Shown: positions 17,972 through 27,363 of the stretch, piece after piece
Layout: the number at the start of each line of letters is the position of its first letter
How positions within the stretch are numbered: the stretch's first letter is position 1
Origin: JACVRW01 sp963808775
GTDB lineage: Bacteria > Actinomycetota > Thermoleophilia > Solirubrobacterales > Thermoleophilaceae
DNA length: 64,000 nt
NCBI GenBank assembly: GCA_963808775.1
Contig: CAWEGR010000005.1
Coordinates: forward strand, 868,001-932,000
Reading direction: 5' to 3'
The notes under the pieces: generated by a model
What the model was told of the DNA's origin: nothing
Database searches by the model: none
What the model saw: the letters and a program-made list of their open reading frames with translations, nothing else
Position numbers and translations under genes: made by a program

Positions 17972-18352
17972 ATGACGGCCCTGCGCACCCATCACGACGA
18001 CCCGGACGCGTTCGTGCGCCGCGTCGACGAGGTCCAGCGGCCGGAGGGGTACCGGCTCCTCGGCGCCTTCGACGAGGGGCGCTGCCTCGCCGTGGCGGGC
18101 TTTCGCGAGGTCAACACGCTCGCCTGGGGCCACGTGATCTACGTCGACGACCTCTCGACGCATCCGGACGGGCGCAGGCGCGGCTACGGGCGAGCCCTGC
18201 TCGAGTGGGTGGCGGACGAGGCGGCGCGGCTCGGCTGCGACCAGGTCCACCTCGACTCGGGCGTCGAGGCGAACAGGCTCGACGCGCACCGGCTCTACCT
18301 GAACACCGGCATGCGCATCACGAGCTTCCACTTCGCGAAGCCGGTCCCGTGA
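17972..18352 (+). CDS. GNAT family N-acetyltransferase
   Basis: 126 residues with the GNAT acetyl-CoA motif: VIYVDDLSTHPDGRRRGYGRALLEWV is the beta4-alpha3 region with the RRRGYG pyrophosphate loop, and HLDSGVEANRLDAHRLYLNTGM is the C-terminal strand/helix. The substrate cannot be predicted. ATG 17972 is used, but sense-looking sequence (REIPAGETAVAFEA) continues upstream in frame to the ftsZ stop, so the native start may be a non-ATG codon nearer ftsZ. The stop overlaps the M20 peptidase start (GTGA), so the two are co-translated. Confidence 0.85.
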   Translation: MTALRTHHDDPDAFVRRVDEVQRPEGYRLLGAFDEGRCLAVAGFREVNTLAWGHVIYVDDLSTHPDGRRRGYGRALLEWVADEAARLGCDQVHLDSGVEANRLDAHRLYLNTGMRITSFHFAKPVP

Positions 18353-19473
18353 TCGAGGCGGCCGAGCGGCTCGCCACCGCCGCCGCTCGCGAACTCGAGG
18401 CGCTCGTGGGGGTCTCCTCGCCGTCCGGCGACCGGGCGGGGGCCGAGGAATGCGTGGCGCTGGCGAGCGCCTTCCTGCCGCCGGAGGCGGAGCTCGAGCG
18501 GGTGCCCTGCTCGACGGAGGAGCACGCCGACGACCTGGTCGGCCGCCTGCGCGGGACGGGTGAGGCGCGGGTGCTGCTGCTCGGGCACCTCGACACCGTG
18601 GTCGCGCACGCGGCGCACCGTCCGCTCGAGCGCGAGGGCGACCGGATGACCGGCTCCGGCAGCGTCGACATGAAGGGCGGCGTCGCGCTCGCGCTGGGGC
18701 TGATGCGCGAGCTGTCCGAGCGGCCCGAGCTGTACGCGGAGGCCGCGGTGCTGCTCGTGAACGACGAGGAGTGGCGCACGGCCCCCTTCGCGCACGCCGA
18801 GCGCTTCGCCGGCTGGGACGCCTGCCTGTGCTTCGAGGCGGGCGAACGGACCCCGGAGGGCGACGAGGCGGTGATCGTGAGGCGCAAGGCCGCGGGGACG
18901 CTCGAGGTGACCGCGCGGGGGCGCCCCGCCCACTCGGGCTCCGCGCCGCACCGGGGGCGCAACGCGCTGCTCGCCCTCGCCGCCGCGGCACAGGCGGTGG
19001 CGGCGTGCTCCGACCCCGACGGGCCCGACCGCCTCACCGCCGTCCCCACGATCCTCGAGGCGGGCGAGGCGTTCAACGTGGTGCCGCCGTCGGGCCGGCT
19101 CGTCTGCGACCTGCGGGCCGACCGCCTCGAGGCCTTCGAGCCGGTGCTCGCGGCCGTGCCGCCCGAGCACGACGAGGTGCGGCTCGAGACGGGCCTGATG
19201 CGCTCGTGGCCCGCGATGGACTCGCGCGCCGCCACCGCTCCGCTGCTCGAGCGGGCGTCGGCGCTCCTGGGACGGCCGATCGCGGCCGGCGCCCGCGGCG
19301 GGGCGAGCGACGCGAGCCACATCGCCGCCGGCGGGGTCGACGTGGTGGTCGACGGGCTCGGCCCGCGCGGCGGCGGAGCGCACGCCCCGCACGAGTGGGT
19401 CAGCGAGGCATCGCTCTCCCTCCGCGCCGAGGTCGCGCTCGCGGTCACGCAGGCGCTGCTCGGCGGGCGATAG
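18349..19473 (+). CDS. M20 family metallopeptidase (carboxypeptidase G2-like)
   Basis: 374 residues from GTG 18349, overlapping the acetyltransferase stop. Zinc-ligand motifs are visible: LLLGHLDTVV (first His/Asp), SGSVDMKGGVALAL (bridging Asp), NDEEW (catalytic Glu pair), CFEAGE, and the C-terminal HAPHEWV His. The lid domain (about 175-290) contains RKAAGTLEVTARGRPAHSGS. It resembles glutamate carboxypeptidase/ArgE-type enzymes; the exact substrate is unknown. Confidence 0.88.
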   Translation: MIEAAERLATAAARELEALVGVSSPSGDRAGAEECVALASAFLPPEAELERVPCSTEEHADDLVGRLRGTGEARVLLLGHLDTVVAHAAHRPLEREGDRMTGSGSVDMKGGVALALGLMRELSERPELYAEAAVLLVNDEEWRTAPFAHAERFAGWDACLCFEAGERTPEGDEAVIVRRKAAGTLEVTARGRPAHSGSAPHRGRNALLALAAAAQAVAACSDPDGPDRLTAVPTILEAGEAFNVVPPSGRLVCDLRADRLEAFEPVLAAVPPEHDEVRLETGLMRSWPAMDSRAATAPLLERASALLGRPIAAGARGGASDASHIAAGGVDVVVDGLGPRGGGAHAPHEWVSEASLSLRAEVALAVTQALLGGR

Positions 19474-19480
19474 CCTGCCT

Positions 19481-20575
19481 GTGTCTGTGCAGGACCCCCC
19501 GGTCGACACCCTCAGACGCACGCCACTGATCGAGCGCCACCAGGCGGCCGGCGCGCGTCTCGTTCCGTTTGCGGGCTGGGAGATGCCCGTCCAGTACGAG
19601 GGCATCCGCGAGGAGCACGTGGCGGTGCGCACCGGGGCCGGGATGTTCGACGTCTCGCACATGGGCGAGATCGAGACGAGCGGCCCGGGCGCGGAGGAGT
19701 TTCTCCAGCACCTGCTCTCGAACGACGTCACGAAGATCGCCGAGCGCGGAGCGCAGTATTCCGTGCTCTGCCGGGAGGACGGGGGCGTGCTCGACGACCT
19801 GTTCACCTACAGGCTCGGGCCGGAGCGCTTCCTCACCGTCACGAACGCCGCGAACCACGAGAAGGACCTCGCCTGGTTCGAGCGGCACGCCGAGGACGCG
19901 CCCGGGGCCGAGGTGCGCGACGCCCACGAGGACTGGGCGATGCTCGCGGTCCAGGGCCCCGACGCGCGGGCCGCGCTGGCGCGCATCACGGATGGCGAGC
20001 TGCCCGCGCGCATGCGCACCGCCGACCTGACGGTGGCCGGCGTGCCCGCGCTCGTCTGCGGCACCGGCTACACCGGCGAGGACGGCTGCGAGCTGATGCT
20101 TCCGCCCGACGGCGCGGGAGCTGTCTGGGACGCCCTGCTCGCCGAGGGGGTGCGGCCCGCGGGCCTCGGCGCGCGCGACACGCTCCGCCTCGAGGTCTGC
20201 TTCCACCTCTACGGCAACGACCTGAGCGAGGACCGCAACCCGATCGAGGCGGGGCTCGGCTGGTGCTGCAAGCTCGACACGGGCTTCATCGGATCGCAGG
20301 CGCTCGCCGGCATCGAGCCCACCGAGAGCCTCGTTCCGTTCGCGTTCACGGGTCCCGGCATCCCGCGCCAGGGGAACCCGATCGTCACGGAGGCGGGCGA
20401 GGGGGTCGTGACGAGCGGCTCGCTGTCGCCCTGCCTCGGGACCGGCATCGGGATGGGATACGTGCCGCTGGCGGCCGCCGAGCCGGGCACGGGCATCGAG
20501 GTCGACGTGCGCGGCAAGGCGCGCGCGGCGGAGGTTCGCAGGAGACCCCTCTACGACAAGGAGAGCAGTGGCTGA
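19481..20575 (+). CDS. gcvT: Glycine cleavage system aminomethyltransferase GcvT
   Basis: T-protein of the glycine cleavage complex; transfers the aminomethyl carbon from lipoyl-H-protein to tetrahydrofolate and releases ammonia. 364 residues from GTG 19481. Diagnostic segments are PLIERHQAAGARLVPFAGWE, GMFDVSHMGEIE, YSVLCREDGGVLDDL, GTGYTGEDGCEL and the GARDTLRLE motif with the conserved Arg. It overlaps gcvH by 8 bases and starts a gcvT-gcvH-gcvPA-gcvPB operon. Confidence 0.97.
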   Translation: MSVQDPPVDTLRRTPLIERHQAAGARLVPFAGWEMPVQYEGIREEHVAVRTGAGMFDVSHMGEIETSGPGAEEFLQHLLSNDVTKIAERGAQYSVLCREDGGVLDDLFTYRLGPERFLTVTNAANHEKDLAWFERHAEDAPGAEVRDAHEDWAMLAVQGPDARAALARITDGELPARMRTADLTVAGVPALVCGTGYTGEDGCELMLPPDGAGAVWDALLAEGVRPAGLGARDTLRLEVCFHLYGNDLSEDRNPIEAGLGWCCKLDTGFIGSQALAGIEPTESLVPFAFTGPGIPRQGNPIVTEAGEGVVTSGSLSPCLGTGIGMGYVPLAAAEPGTGIEVDVRGKARAAEVRRRPLYDKESSG

Positions 20576-20960
20576 GGCAAGCTACCCCGAGGAGCTCAAG
20601 TACCACCCCGAGCACGACTGGGCTCGCATCGACGGGGACACGGCCACGTTCGGGGTGACGTGGTACGCGCAGGATTCGCTCGGCGAGATCGTCTTCTTCG
20701 ACCCGCCCGAGGTCGGGACATCGGTCACGAAGGACGAGACGTACGCCGAGGTCGAGTCCGTGAAGGCGGTTTCCGACGTGTTCGCGCCGCTCTCCGGCGA
20801 GATCGTCGAGGTCAACGGCGCGCTGGCGGACAACCCCGAGAACATCAACGCGGATCCCTACGGCGAGGGCTGGATGGTCAAGGTCCGGCTCTCGGATCCC
20901 GGGGAGGTCGACGGGCTGATGGACGTGAGCGCGTACATGGAGATGCTCGAGACGGGGTAG
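20568..20960 (+). CDS. gcvH: Glycine cleavage system H protein
   Basis: 130-residue lipoyl carrier. The lipoylation site lies in ETYAEVESVKAVSDVFAPLS, where the Lys of ESVKA is the attachment residue. The NDPE-like segment (ADNPENINADPYGEGWM) and the usual short acidic C-terminus are present. The GTG start at 20568 lies inside the end of gcvT. Confidence 0.97.
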   Translation: MAEASYPEELKYHPEHDWARIDGDTATFGVTWYAQDSLGEIVFFDPPEVGTSVTKDETYAEVESVKAVSDVFAPLSGEIVEVNGALADNPENINADPYGEGWMVKVRLSDPGEVDGLMDVSAYMEMLETG

Positions 20961-20970
20961 CCGGGCTTCG

Positions 20971-22308
20971 ATGAGTCGCTATACGGGGGTAACCGACGAG
21001 GATCTGCGCGAGATGCTCGCCGCGATCGGCGTGGGCTCGCTCGACGACCTGTTCGCCGACATCCCGGAGTCCGTGCGCCTCGGGCGGCCGATCGACCTTC
21101 CGGACGGGCGCTCCGAGCAGGAGGTCTTCGACCACCTGTCCGAGCTCGCGGCCCGCAACCGGCACTCGGACGCCGAGGTCAGCTTCCTCGGCGCCGGCAT
21201 GTACGACCACTACGTGCCGGCCCTGATCGACACGCTGCTGTCGCGCTCCGAGTTCCTCACCCCCTACACGCCCTACCAGCCGGAGGTCTCGCAGGGCGGG
21301 CTCCAGGTCATGTTCGAGTACCAGACGGCGATCTCGGAGCTCACCGGCCTGCCGGTGTCGAACGCGTCGGTCTACGAGGGGCCGAGCGCGGTCGCGGCGG
21401 CCGCCTACCTGGCGAAGCTCGAGACGCGGCGCACGAAGCTCGTGGCCTCGCGCGGCCTCCACCCGCATTCGCGCGCGGCGCTCGTCACGCACGCGGCCGG
21501 CTACGGCATGGAGGTCGTCGAGACGCCGCTGAACGGCGAGGGCGCCACCGACCTCGAGGCGCTCGCGGCCGCCGTCGACGACGACACCGCGGCGGTCTTC
21601 GTCCAGCAGCCGAACTTCCTCGGCACGGTCGAGGAGCTCGCGGAGCTCGCCGAAGCCGGGAGGTCGACTGGCGCGCTCGTGGTCTGCGCCGCCGACCCGC
21701 TGCCGCTCGGCATCCTCACGCCGCCCGGCGATGCGGGCGTCGACGTCTGCGTGGGCGAGGGCCAGTCGCTCGGCAACCGGCTCGACTTCGGCGGGCCGTC
21801 GTTCGGCTTCTTCGCCGCGCAGGAGCGCTTCATCCGCAAGATGCCCGGCCGGATCGCCGGCGAGACGCGCGACCTCGACGGCCGCCGTGGCTTCGTGCTG
21901 ACGCTGCAGACGCGCGAGCAGCACATCCGCCGTGAGAAGGCCACCCACAACATCTGCACGGCGCAGGCGCTGAACGCGCTCGCGGGAGTGGTCTACCTGT
22001 CCTGGCTCGGCAAGCGCGGGCTCGTCGAGCTCGGCGAGCTGATGCTGCGGCGCACGCACTACGCGCGGGAGGCCCTCGGCCTCGAGGCGATCAACCCCGG
22101 CCCGGTGGTGCGCGAGTTCGCGGTGCGCGTCCCGGACATCGACGGCCTCTTCCGTCAGGCCCGGGCCGAGGGCATCAACCCCGGCTACCGGCTCGCCCGC
22201 GACTACCCGGAGTACCCGGACGGCCTGCTCGTGGCGATCACGGAGCGGCGCACGAAGGCCCATATCGACCGGCTCGCGGCGCTCGTGCCCGCGGGGGTGG
22301 CGGCGTGA
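20971..22308 (+). CDS. gcvPA: Glycine dehydrogenase (decarboxylating) subunit 1, GcvPA
   Basis: N-terminal half of the split, two-subunit P-protein. 445 residues starting RYTGVTDEDLREMLAAIG. Family motifs include FLGAGMYDHYVPALIDTLLS, PYQPEVSQGGLQVMFEYQT and the GEGQSLGNRLDFGGPSFGFF region. This subunit has no PLP lysine; that is in the second gene. It overlaps gcvPB by 4 bases, supporting stoichiometric translation. Confidence 0.96.
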   Translation: MSRYTGVTDEDLREMLAAIGVGSLDDLFADIPESVRLGRPIDLPDGRSEQEVFDHLSELAARNRHSDAEVSFLGAGMYDHYVPALIDTLLSRSEFLTPYTPYQPEVSQGGLQVMFEYQTAISELTGLPVSNASVYEGPSAVAAAAYLAKLETRRTKLVASRGLHPHSRAALVTHAAGYGMEVVETPLNGEGATDLEALAAAVDDDTAAVFVQQPNFLGTVEELAELAEAGRSTGALVVCAADPLPLGILTPPGDAGVDVCVGEGQSLGNRLDFGGPSFGFFAAQERFIRKMPGRIAGETRDLDGRRGFVLTLQTREQHIRREKATHNICTAQALNALAGVVYLSWLGKRGLVELGELMLRRTHYAREALGLEAINPGPVVREFAVRVPDIDGLFRQARAEGINPGYRLARDYPEYPDGLLVAITERRTKAHIDRLAALVPAGVAA

Positions 22309-23777
22309 GCGACACGATCACGGTCTTCGAGCGCTCGCGCCCCGGACGGCGCGCGTTCGTGCCGCCCGCGCCCGAGGACGAGGTGCCCGAGGTTGCGGTC
22401 GAGGAGCTCCTGCCCGAGTCCGCGATCCGGGCCGATCCGGCCGAGCTGCCCGAGATCTCGGAGCCGGAGCTCGTGCGCCACTACACGACGCTGTCGGCGC
22501 GCAACTTCCACCTCGACGAGGGCTTCTATCCGCTCGGCTCGTGCACGATGAAGCACAACCCGAAGCTGCACGAGCGCGTGGCCGCGCTGCCGGGCCACGC
22601 GCGGCTGCACCCGCTCCAGGACGCGGAGTACGCCCAGGGCGCGCTCGAGCTGATGTGGCGCCTCCAGCGGGCGCTGTCGGAGGTCGCCGGACTTCCGCAC
22701 GTCTCACTCCAGCCGAGCGCGGGGTCGCACGGCGAGCTGGCGGGGCTGCTGCTCACGCGCGCCTACCACGCGGACCGCGGCGAGGAGCGCGCGAAGGTGC
22801 TCACCCCCGACACGGCGCACGGCACGAACCCGGCGACGGTGACGATGGCGGGCTACGACGTCGTGAAGGTCGGCACGGCGCCGGACGGCGGGGTCGACAT
22901 CGACGACCTGCGCGCGAAGGCGGACGAGGACGTGGCCTGCCTCATGCTCACGAACCCGAACACGCTCGGCCTGTTCGACACGAACATCGAGGAGATCAAG
23001 CGCATCGTCGACGGCGTCGGCGCGACGCTCTACTACGACGGCGCGAACCTGAACGCCGTGATGGGCATCGCCCGCCCGGGCGACATGGGCTTCGACATCG
23101 TCCACTTCAACCTGCACAAGACGTTCACGCAGCCGCACGGCGGGGGCGGTCCGGGCGCGGGGCCGATCGCGTGCTCGGATCGGATCGAGCCGTTCCTGCC
23201 GATCCCGCAGGTCGTCGAGCGTGAGGGCGCCTACGACCTCGACTTCGACCGGCCGCGGACGATCGGCAAGCTGCGCGGCTTCCAGGGCAACTTCGGCGTC
23301 TTCGTGCGCACCTACGCGTACATCTGCTCGCTCGGCGGCGACGGCCTGGCCGACGTCTCGCGCACCGCGGTGCTGAACGCCAACTACCTCAAGGCGCTGA
23401 TGGCGGGCGAGGGCATCGGCGAGTACCTGCCGGTGGCGTTCGACCGCGCCTGCATGCACGAGTTCGTGCTGTCCGGGTCGGGCGCGAAGGAGCAGCTCGG
23501 CGTGCGCACGCTCGACCTCGCGAAGCGCATGCTCGACCACCGCGTTCACCCGCCGACCGTGTACTTCCCGCTGCTCGTCGACGAGGCGCTCATGATCGAG
23601 CCGACCGAGACGGAGACGAAGGAGCGCCTCGACGACTTCGCCCGGATCGTGCGCGAGATCCTCGCCGAGGCCGCCGAGGATCCGGAGATCGCGCGCACGG
23701 CGCCGCACAGCGCGCCGGTCCGGCGCCTCGACGAGGCGGGCGCCGCGAAGCGCCCCGTCGTCCGCTGGCGGCCGTGA
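22305..23777 (+). CDS. gcvPB: Glycine dehydrogenase (decarboxylating) subunit 2, GcvPB
   Basis: PLP-carrying half of the split P-protein, which decarboxylates glycine and loads H-protein. 490 residues. FYPLGSCTMKHNPK, SLQPSAGSHGELAGLL, DTAHGTNPATVTMAGY and the PLP-lysine motif DIVHFNLHKTFTQPHGGGGP are all present. GTG start overlapping gcvPA; the stop overlaps the next gene by 4 bases. Confidence 0.97.
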   Translation: MSDTITVFERSRPGRRAFVPPAPEDEVPEVAVEELLPESAIRADPAELPEISEPELVRHYTTLSARNFHLDEGFYPLGSCTMKHNPKLHERVAALPGHARLHPLQDAEYAQGALELMWRLQRALSEVAGLPHVSLQPSAGSHGELAGLLLTRAYHADRGEERAKVLTPDTAHGTNPATVTMAGYDVVKVGTAPDGGVDIDDLRAKADEDVACLMLTNPNTLGLFDTNIEEIKRIVDGVGATLYYDGANLNAVMGIARPGDMGFDIVHFNLHKTFTQPHGGGGPGAGPIACSDRIEPFLPIPQVVEREGAYDLDFDRPRTIGKLRGFQGNFGVFVRTYAYICSLGGDGLADVSRTAVLNANYLKALMAGEGIGEYLPVAFDRACMHEFVLSGSGAKEQLGVRTLDLAKRMLDHRVHPPTVYFPLLVDEALMIEPTETETKERLDDFARIVREILAEAAEDPEIARTAPHSAPVRRLDEAGAAKRPVVRWRP

Positions 23778-24822
23778 GCGAGGGCATCACGCAGGAGGAG
23801 CTGCGCCTGGCCGCGCGCAACCACGCGCTGCCGCTCGAGGCGCTCGTCCATCCGATCACCCCGGCCGGCCTCCACTACCTGCTGATCCACTTCGACATCC
23901 CGGTCGTCGACCCGGACGCGTTCACGCTCGAGATCGGCGGCGCCGTGGAGCGGCCGCTCAACCTCACGCTCGCCGACCTGCGCGCACGCGAGCGCGTGAC
24001 GCTGCCGGTCACGTTCGAGTGCGCGGGCAACGGCCGCGCGCTGCTCGAGCCGCGGCCGCACTCTCAGCCGTGGCTGACCGAGGCCGTGGGGACCGCCGAG
24101 TGGGCGGGCGCGGCGCTCGCGCCGCTGCTCGAGGAGGCCGGCGTCTTGCCGGAGGCCGTGGAGGCGGTCTTCACGGGGCTCGACCACGGCATCGAGGGCG
24201 GCGAGGAGCAGGACTACGAGCGCGGCGATGCCGGTCGCGGACCTCGGTGAGGCGCTGCTCGCCTACGAGATGAACGGCGCGCCGCTGCCGCCCCAGCACG
24301 GCCACCCGCTCAGGCTCGTGGTGCCGGGCTGGTACGGGATGCAGAACGTCAAGTGGCTCGCCCGCATCACGTTCGTCGAGGAGCCCTTCGACGGCTTCCA
24401 GAACCGGGTCGGCTACCGCATGTACGACGCCGACGGCAACCCGGGCGCTCCCCTCACGCGCATGCAGCCGCGCTCTCTCACGCGTCCCGCCGGGCTTTCC
24501 GGACTTCATGAGTCGCGCCCGCGTGGTGGACGCGGGCCGCATCGAGCTGCGCGGCCGTGCCTGGTCGGGCCAAGGCGAGATCGAGCGCGTCGAGGTCTCG
24601 ACGGACGGCGGCGCCAGCTTCGCGGAGGCCGAGCTCGAGCCGCCGCTCGGCCGCCACGCCTGGCGCGGCTGGCGCCTCGGCTGGGACGCTGCCGCCGGCG
24701 AGCACGTGATCTCGTCGCGCGCCACGGACTCCGCGGGCAACGTGCAGCCGCTCGAGCCGCCCTGGAACCCCAAGGGCTACGCGAACAACGCGGTCGAGCG
24801 CATCCCGGTCAGCGTCCGCTGA
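23774..24822 (+). CDS. Sulfite oxidase-like molybdopterin oxidoreductase, frameshifted
   Basis: About 348 residues when two one-base insertions are removed (near 24225 and 24488). Segment 1 has the molybdopterin-domain start LLIHFDIPVV...ALEIGG-type strand and PVTFECAGNGRALLEPRP with the cofactor-ligand Cys. Segment 2 continues YEMNGAPLPPQHGHPLRLVV and the GWYGMQNVKWL motif. Segment 3 (GTG/ATG about 24508) is the Mo-co dimerisation domain, with GAWSGQGEIERVEVSTDGG-like strands. There is no signal peptide and no heme domain in the frame, so this is probably a cytoplasmic or soluble family member. It overlaps gcvPB by 4 bases, but a functional link to glycine cleavage is not evident. Confidence 0.85.
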
Positions 24823-24855
24823 GGACCACCGCGCCCGCGTAAACTGGCCCGCCGC

Positions 24856-25848
24856 ATGCGGATCTTCAGCGGCATCCAGCCAACCGGGCGCAAGCACGTG
24901 GGCAACTACATCGGCGCGATCCGCGGCTACCTCGACGGCCAGGAGCGCGGCGATCCGGCGATCTACTGCATCGTCGACCTGCACGCCACCTGCATCGACT
25001 ACGACCCGCGGGCGCTGCCCCGTTACGTGCTCGACACCACGGCGATGCTGATGGCGTCGGGGCTCGACCCGGAGCGCTGCATCCTGTTCCGGCAGTCGGA
25101 CGTGCGCGAGCACTCCGAGCTGTGCTGGCTGCTCTCGTCGGTGACCGCCTACGGCGACCTCGGCCGCATGCACCAGTTCAAGGACAAGTCCGCGCGCGAG
25201 CAGCAGCTCGTGCGCACCAGCCTGTTCCTGTACCCCGTCCTGCAGGCCGCCGACATCCTGCTCTACAAGGCCGACGAGGTCCCGGTCGGCGACGACCAGC
25301 GCCAGCACCTCGAGCTCGCCCGGGAGATCGCGCGGCGCTTCAACACGACCTATGGGGACCTGCTCGTCGAGCCGGCGCACGTGATCCCCGGGGTGGGCGC
25401 GCGCATCATGGACCTGCAGGACCCCGGCGCGAAGATGTCGACATCGAGCAGCACCGAGGCCGGGCTCGTCTACATCGACGAGGACTCCGACGCGATTCTC
25501 AAGAAGGTGAAGCGCGCGCAGACCGACTCCGGCAGCGAGATCGTCCGCGGGCCGGACAAGCCCGGCGTGACGAACCTGATCGAGATGCTCGCCGTGGCCC
25601 GCGGTGTGGAGCCGGAGCTGATCGAGCGTGAACTCGAGGGGCAGGGCTACGGGGCGCTCAAGCAGGCGGTGGGCGAGGCGCTCGTCGAGATGCTCGCGCC
25701 CGTCCGCGAGCGCTACGTCGAGCTGCGCGCGGACGAGGACGCCATCGAGGCCGCGCTCGCGCAGGGCGCTGAGCGGGCGCGCGAGATCGCGAGCGGCACG
25801 ATGGCCGAGGTCCGCGACGCCATGGGCATCGGCCCCGCCGGGCACTGA
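24856..25848 (+). CDS. trpS: Tryptophanyl-tRNA synthetase TrpS
   Basis: Class I aminoacyl-tRNA synthetase, 330 residues. The N-terminal FSGIQPTGRKHVGNYIGAI contains the HIGH-equivalent (KHVGN). PVGDDQRQHLELAREIARRF, GARIMDLQDP and KMSTSSS (the KMSKS loop) follow. The small-residue KMSTS form is typical of several bacterial TrpRS proteins. No obvious T-box or leader is visible in the 33-base upstream gap. Confidence 0.96.
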   Translation: MRIFSGIQPTGRKHVGNYIGAIRGYLDGQERGDPAIYCIVDLHATCIDYDPRALPRYVLDTTAMLMASGLDPERCILFRQSDVREHSELCWLLSSVTAYGDLGRMHQFKDKSAREQQLVRTSLFLYPVLQAADILLYKADEVPVGDDQRQHLELAREIARRFNTTYGDLLVEPAHVIPGVGARIMDLQDPGAKMSTSSSTEAGLVYIDEDSDAILKKVKRAQTDSGSEIVRGPDKPGVTNLIEMLAVARGVEPELIERELEGQGYGALKQAVGEALVEMLAPVRERYVELRADEDAIEAALAQGAERAREIASGTMAEVRDAMGIGPAGH

Positions 25849-25875
25849 CGGAGCGCCCTCGCGCTCCTGCCCTGT

Positions 25876-25892
25876 GTGTCGTGAGGCGACAC
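25876..25892 (+). terminator. Hairpin downstream of trpS
   Basis: GTGTCG and CGACAC form a perfect 6-bp stem with a TGAGG loop, 28 bases after the trpS stop. A second, imperfect inverted repeat (GCCCT...AGGGC) lies at about 25914-25931. No long T-run follows, so the termination function is tentative. Confidence 0.4.
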
Positions 25893-25958
25893 CCATCCAG
25901 GATTGCCCTCGAAGGCGAAGGCCTCAAGGGCGGAGCTTGTGACGCCGATCCAAAGCCC

Positions 25959-26054
25959 ATGGAACCTCTGGGGCGCCCGCTCGTTCGTCCGCTCCTCGTG
26001 GTCCTCGTGCTCGCGCTGGCCTGGACCGTCGTGACGGTCCGGGCGCCGTTCTAG
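25959..26054 (+). CDS. 31-residue single-pass membrane peptide
   Basis: An ATG-to-TAG frame just upstream of scpA encodes MEPLGRPLVRP followed by an uninterrupted hydrophobic helix (LLVVLVLALAWTVVTV) and a short RAPF end. It is a plausible membrane microprotein with positive-inside charge (two Arg before the helix). The stop lies 11 bases before the scpA ATG. No homologue is recognised, and the ribosome-binding site is weak, so it could be a chance frame. Confidence 0.4.
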   Translation: MEPLGRPLVRPLLVVLVLALAWTVVTVRAPF

Positions 26055-26065
26055 TCTCCCGCTCG

Positions 26066-26788
26066 ATGCCGATCGCTGCGCTCGACCTCGAGCTCGAGGT
26101 CTTCCAGGGACCGTTCGACCTGCTCCTGACGCTGATCCTGAAGGAGGAGATCGACCTGCTCGAGGTCGATCTCGCGGAGATCGTGCTCGCCTACGTCGAG
26201 CACCTCGAGCGCTCCGGCGAGCTCGACCTCGAGGCCGCCACCGAGTTTCTCGTGCTGATCGCGGCGCTGCTCGAGCTGAAGTCGCGGCTGATGCTCCCGT
26301 CCGAGGACGATGACGAGCTCGAGCTGGCCCCGCAGGAGGCGGCCGAGGAGCTGCTCGCGCGGCTGCTCGAGTACCACCGCTATCGCGAGGCCGCCGAGCA
26401 CCTGCGCGAGCGGCTCGCCTCGGAGCACGGCTACCGCTACCGCTCGGCGCCGCTGCCGCCCGAGCTGCGGCGCGTGTCGCTCGACATCGCCGAGGCCGCG
26501 TACGACCCGGCCGAGCTCGCGCAGGCGATCGGCGACCTGCTCGTGGTGCCGCCGCCGCTCGACCTGCGGCACGTGCGCCGTCCCGCCGTATCCGTCGAGC
26601 AGCGCCTGCGGCACCTGCGCGACCTGCTTCGGAGCCGCTCGCGCTTCTCGTTCGACGAGGCGGTGGAGGGCGCCGACCGCCTGACGGAGGCCGTGACCCT
26701 GTTCGCGCTGCTCGAGCTCTACAAGGCCGGCGAGGCGAGCTGGGAGCAGGCCGCGCCCTTCGGCCCGATCATGGTGAGCGCGTCGTGA
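26066..26788 (+). CDS. scpA: Segregation and condensation protein ScpA
   Basis: Kleisin subunit of the SMC-ScpAB condensin; bridges SMC heads during chromosome segregation. 240 residues. The N-terminal kleisin signature is clear: LEVFQGPFDLLLTLILKEEI, followed by EIVLAYVEHLE and FLVLIAALLELKSRLMLPSE. The C-terminal winged-helix half (FSFDEAVEGADRLTEAVTLFALLELYK) binds the SMC head. It overlaps scpB by 4 bases. Confidence 0.95.
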   Translation: MPIAALDLELEVFQGPFDLLLTLILKEEIDLLEVDLAEIVLAYVEHLERSGELDLEAATEFLVLIAALLELKSRLMLPSEDDDELELAPQEAAEELLARLLEYHRYREAAEHLRERLASEHGYRYRSAPLPPELRRVSLDIAEAAYDPAELAQAIGDLLVVPPPLDLRHVRRPAVSVEQRLRHLRDLLRSRSRFSFDEAVEGADRLTEAVTLFALLELYKAGEASWEQAAPFGPIMVSAS

Positions 26789-27363
26789 ACGAGCTTGCGC
26801 GCGTCGTCGAGGCGCTCCTGTTCCTGTCTCCGGACCCGCTTTCGGTCGAGACGATCGCCGACGCGTGCGAGGTCTCGGAGGGCGAGGTCGTCGAGGCCCT
26901 GGCGCGCCTGCGCGAGCACTACGCGGAGGGGTTCAGGGGCGTCGTCCTGCGCGAGGTGGCGGGCGGGTTCACGCTCGCCACCGATCCGGTGGCCGAGCGC
27001 GCCGCGCGGCGCCTCCTGGCGCGCCCGCGCACCCCGCCGCTGACGCAGGCGCAGGCCGAGTGCCTCGCCATCGTGGCCTACCTGCAGCCGGTGTCGCGCC
27101 CGGAGATCGCGCGCATCCGCGGCGTCGCATCCGAGTCGGCGGTCGGCACGCTGCTCGAGCGCGGGCTGCTCGAGGAGTCGGGTCGCTCGCAGTTCGGCGC
27201 GGTGATGTACCGCACGACGGAGCTGTTCCAGAAGCTGTTCGGGCTCAGCGGGCTCGAGGCCCTGCCGGACCCGGTCGCGTTCGACCCCTCGCCCGAGACC
27301 GAGGGCGAGCTGCGCGAGCGGCTCCTGCGGGCGGGCGAGCAGAGGGCCCAGGGAATCGTCTAG
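26785..27363 (+). CDS. scpB: Segregation and condensation protein ScpB
   Basis: Partner of ScpA, 192 residues with two winged-helix domains. Family motifs include VVEALLFLSPDPLSVETIAD, GFTLATDPVAE, LTQAQAECLAIVAYLQPVSR and RGVASESAVGTLLERGLLEE. GTG start at 26785 overlapping the scpA stop. It converges with the secreted-protein gene on the other strand; the two stops overlap. Confidence 0.95.
   Translation: MNELARVVEALLFLSPDPLSVETIADACEVSEGEVVEALARLREHYAEGFRGVVLREVAGGFTLATDPVAERAARRLLARPRTPPLTQAQAECLAIVAYLQPVSRPEIARIRGVASESAVGTLLERGLLEESGRSQFGAVMYRTTELFQKLFGLSGLEALPDPVAFDPSPETEGELRERLLRAGEQRAQGIV

Noticed and set aside
19474..19480. Glycine riboswitch upstream of gcvT
   Set aside because: Only 7 bases separate the M20 peptidase gene from gcvT, leaving no room for an aptamer.
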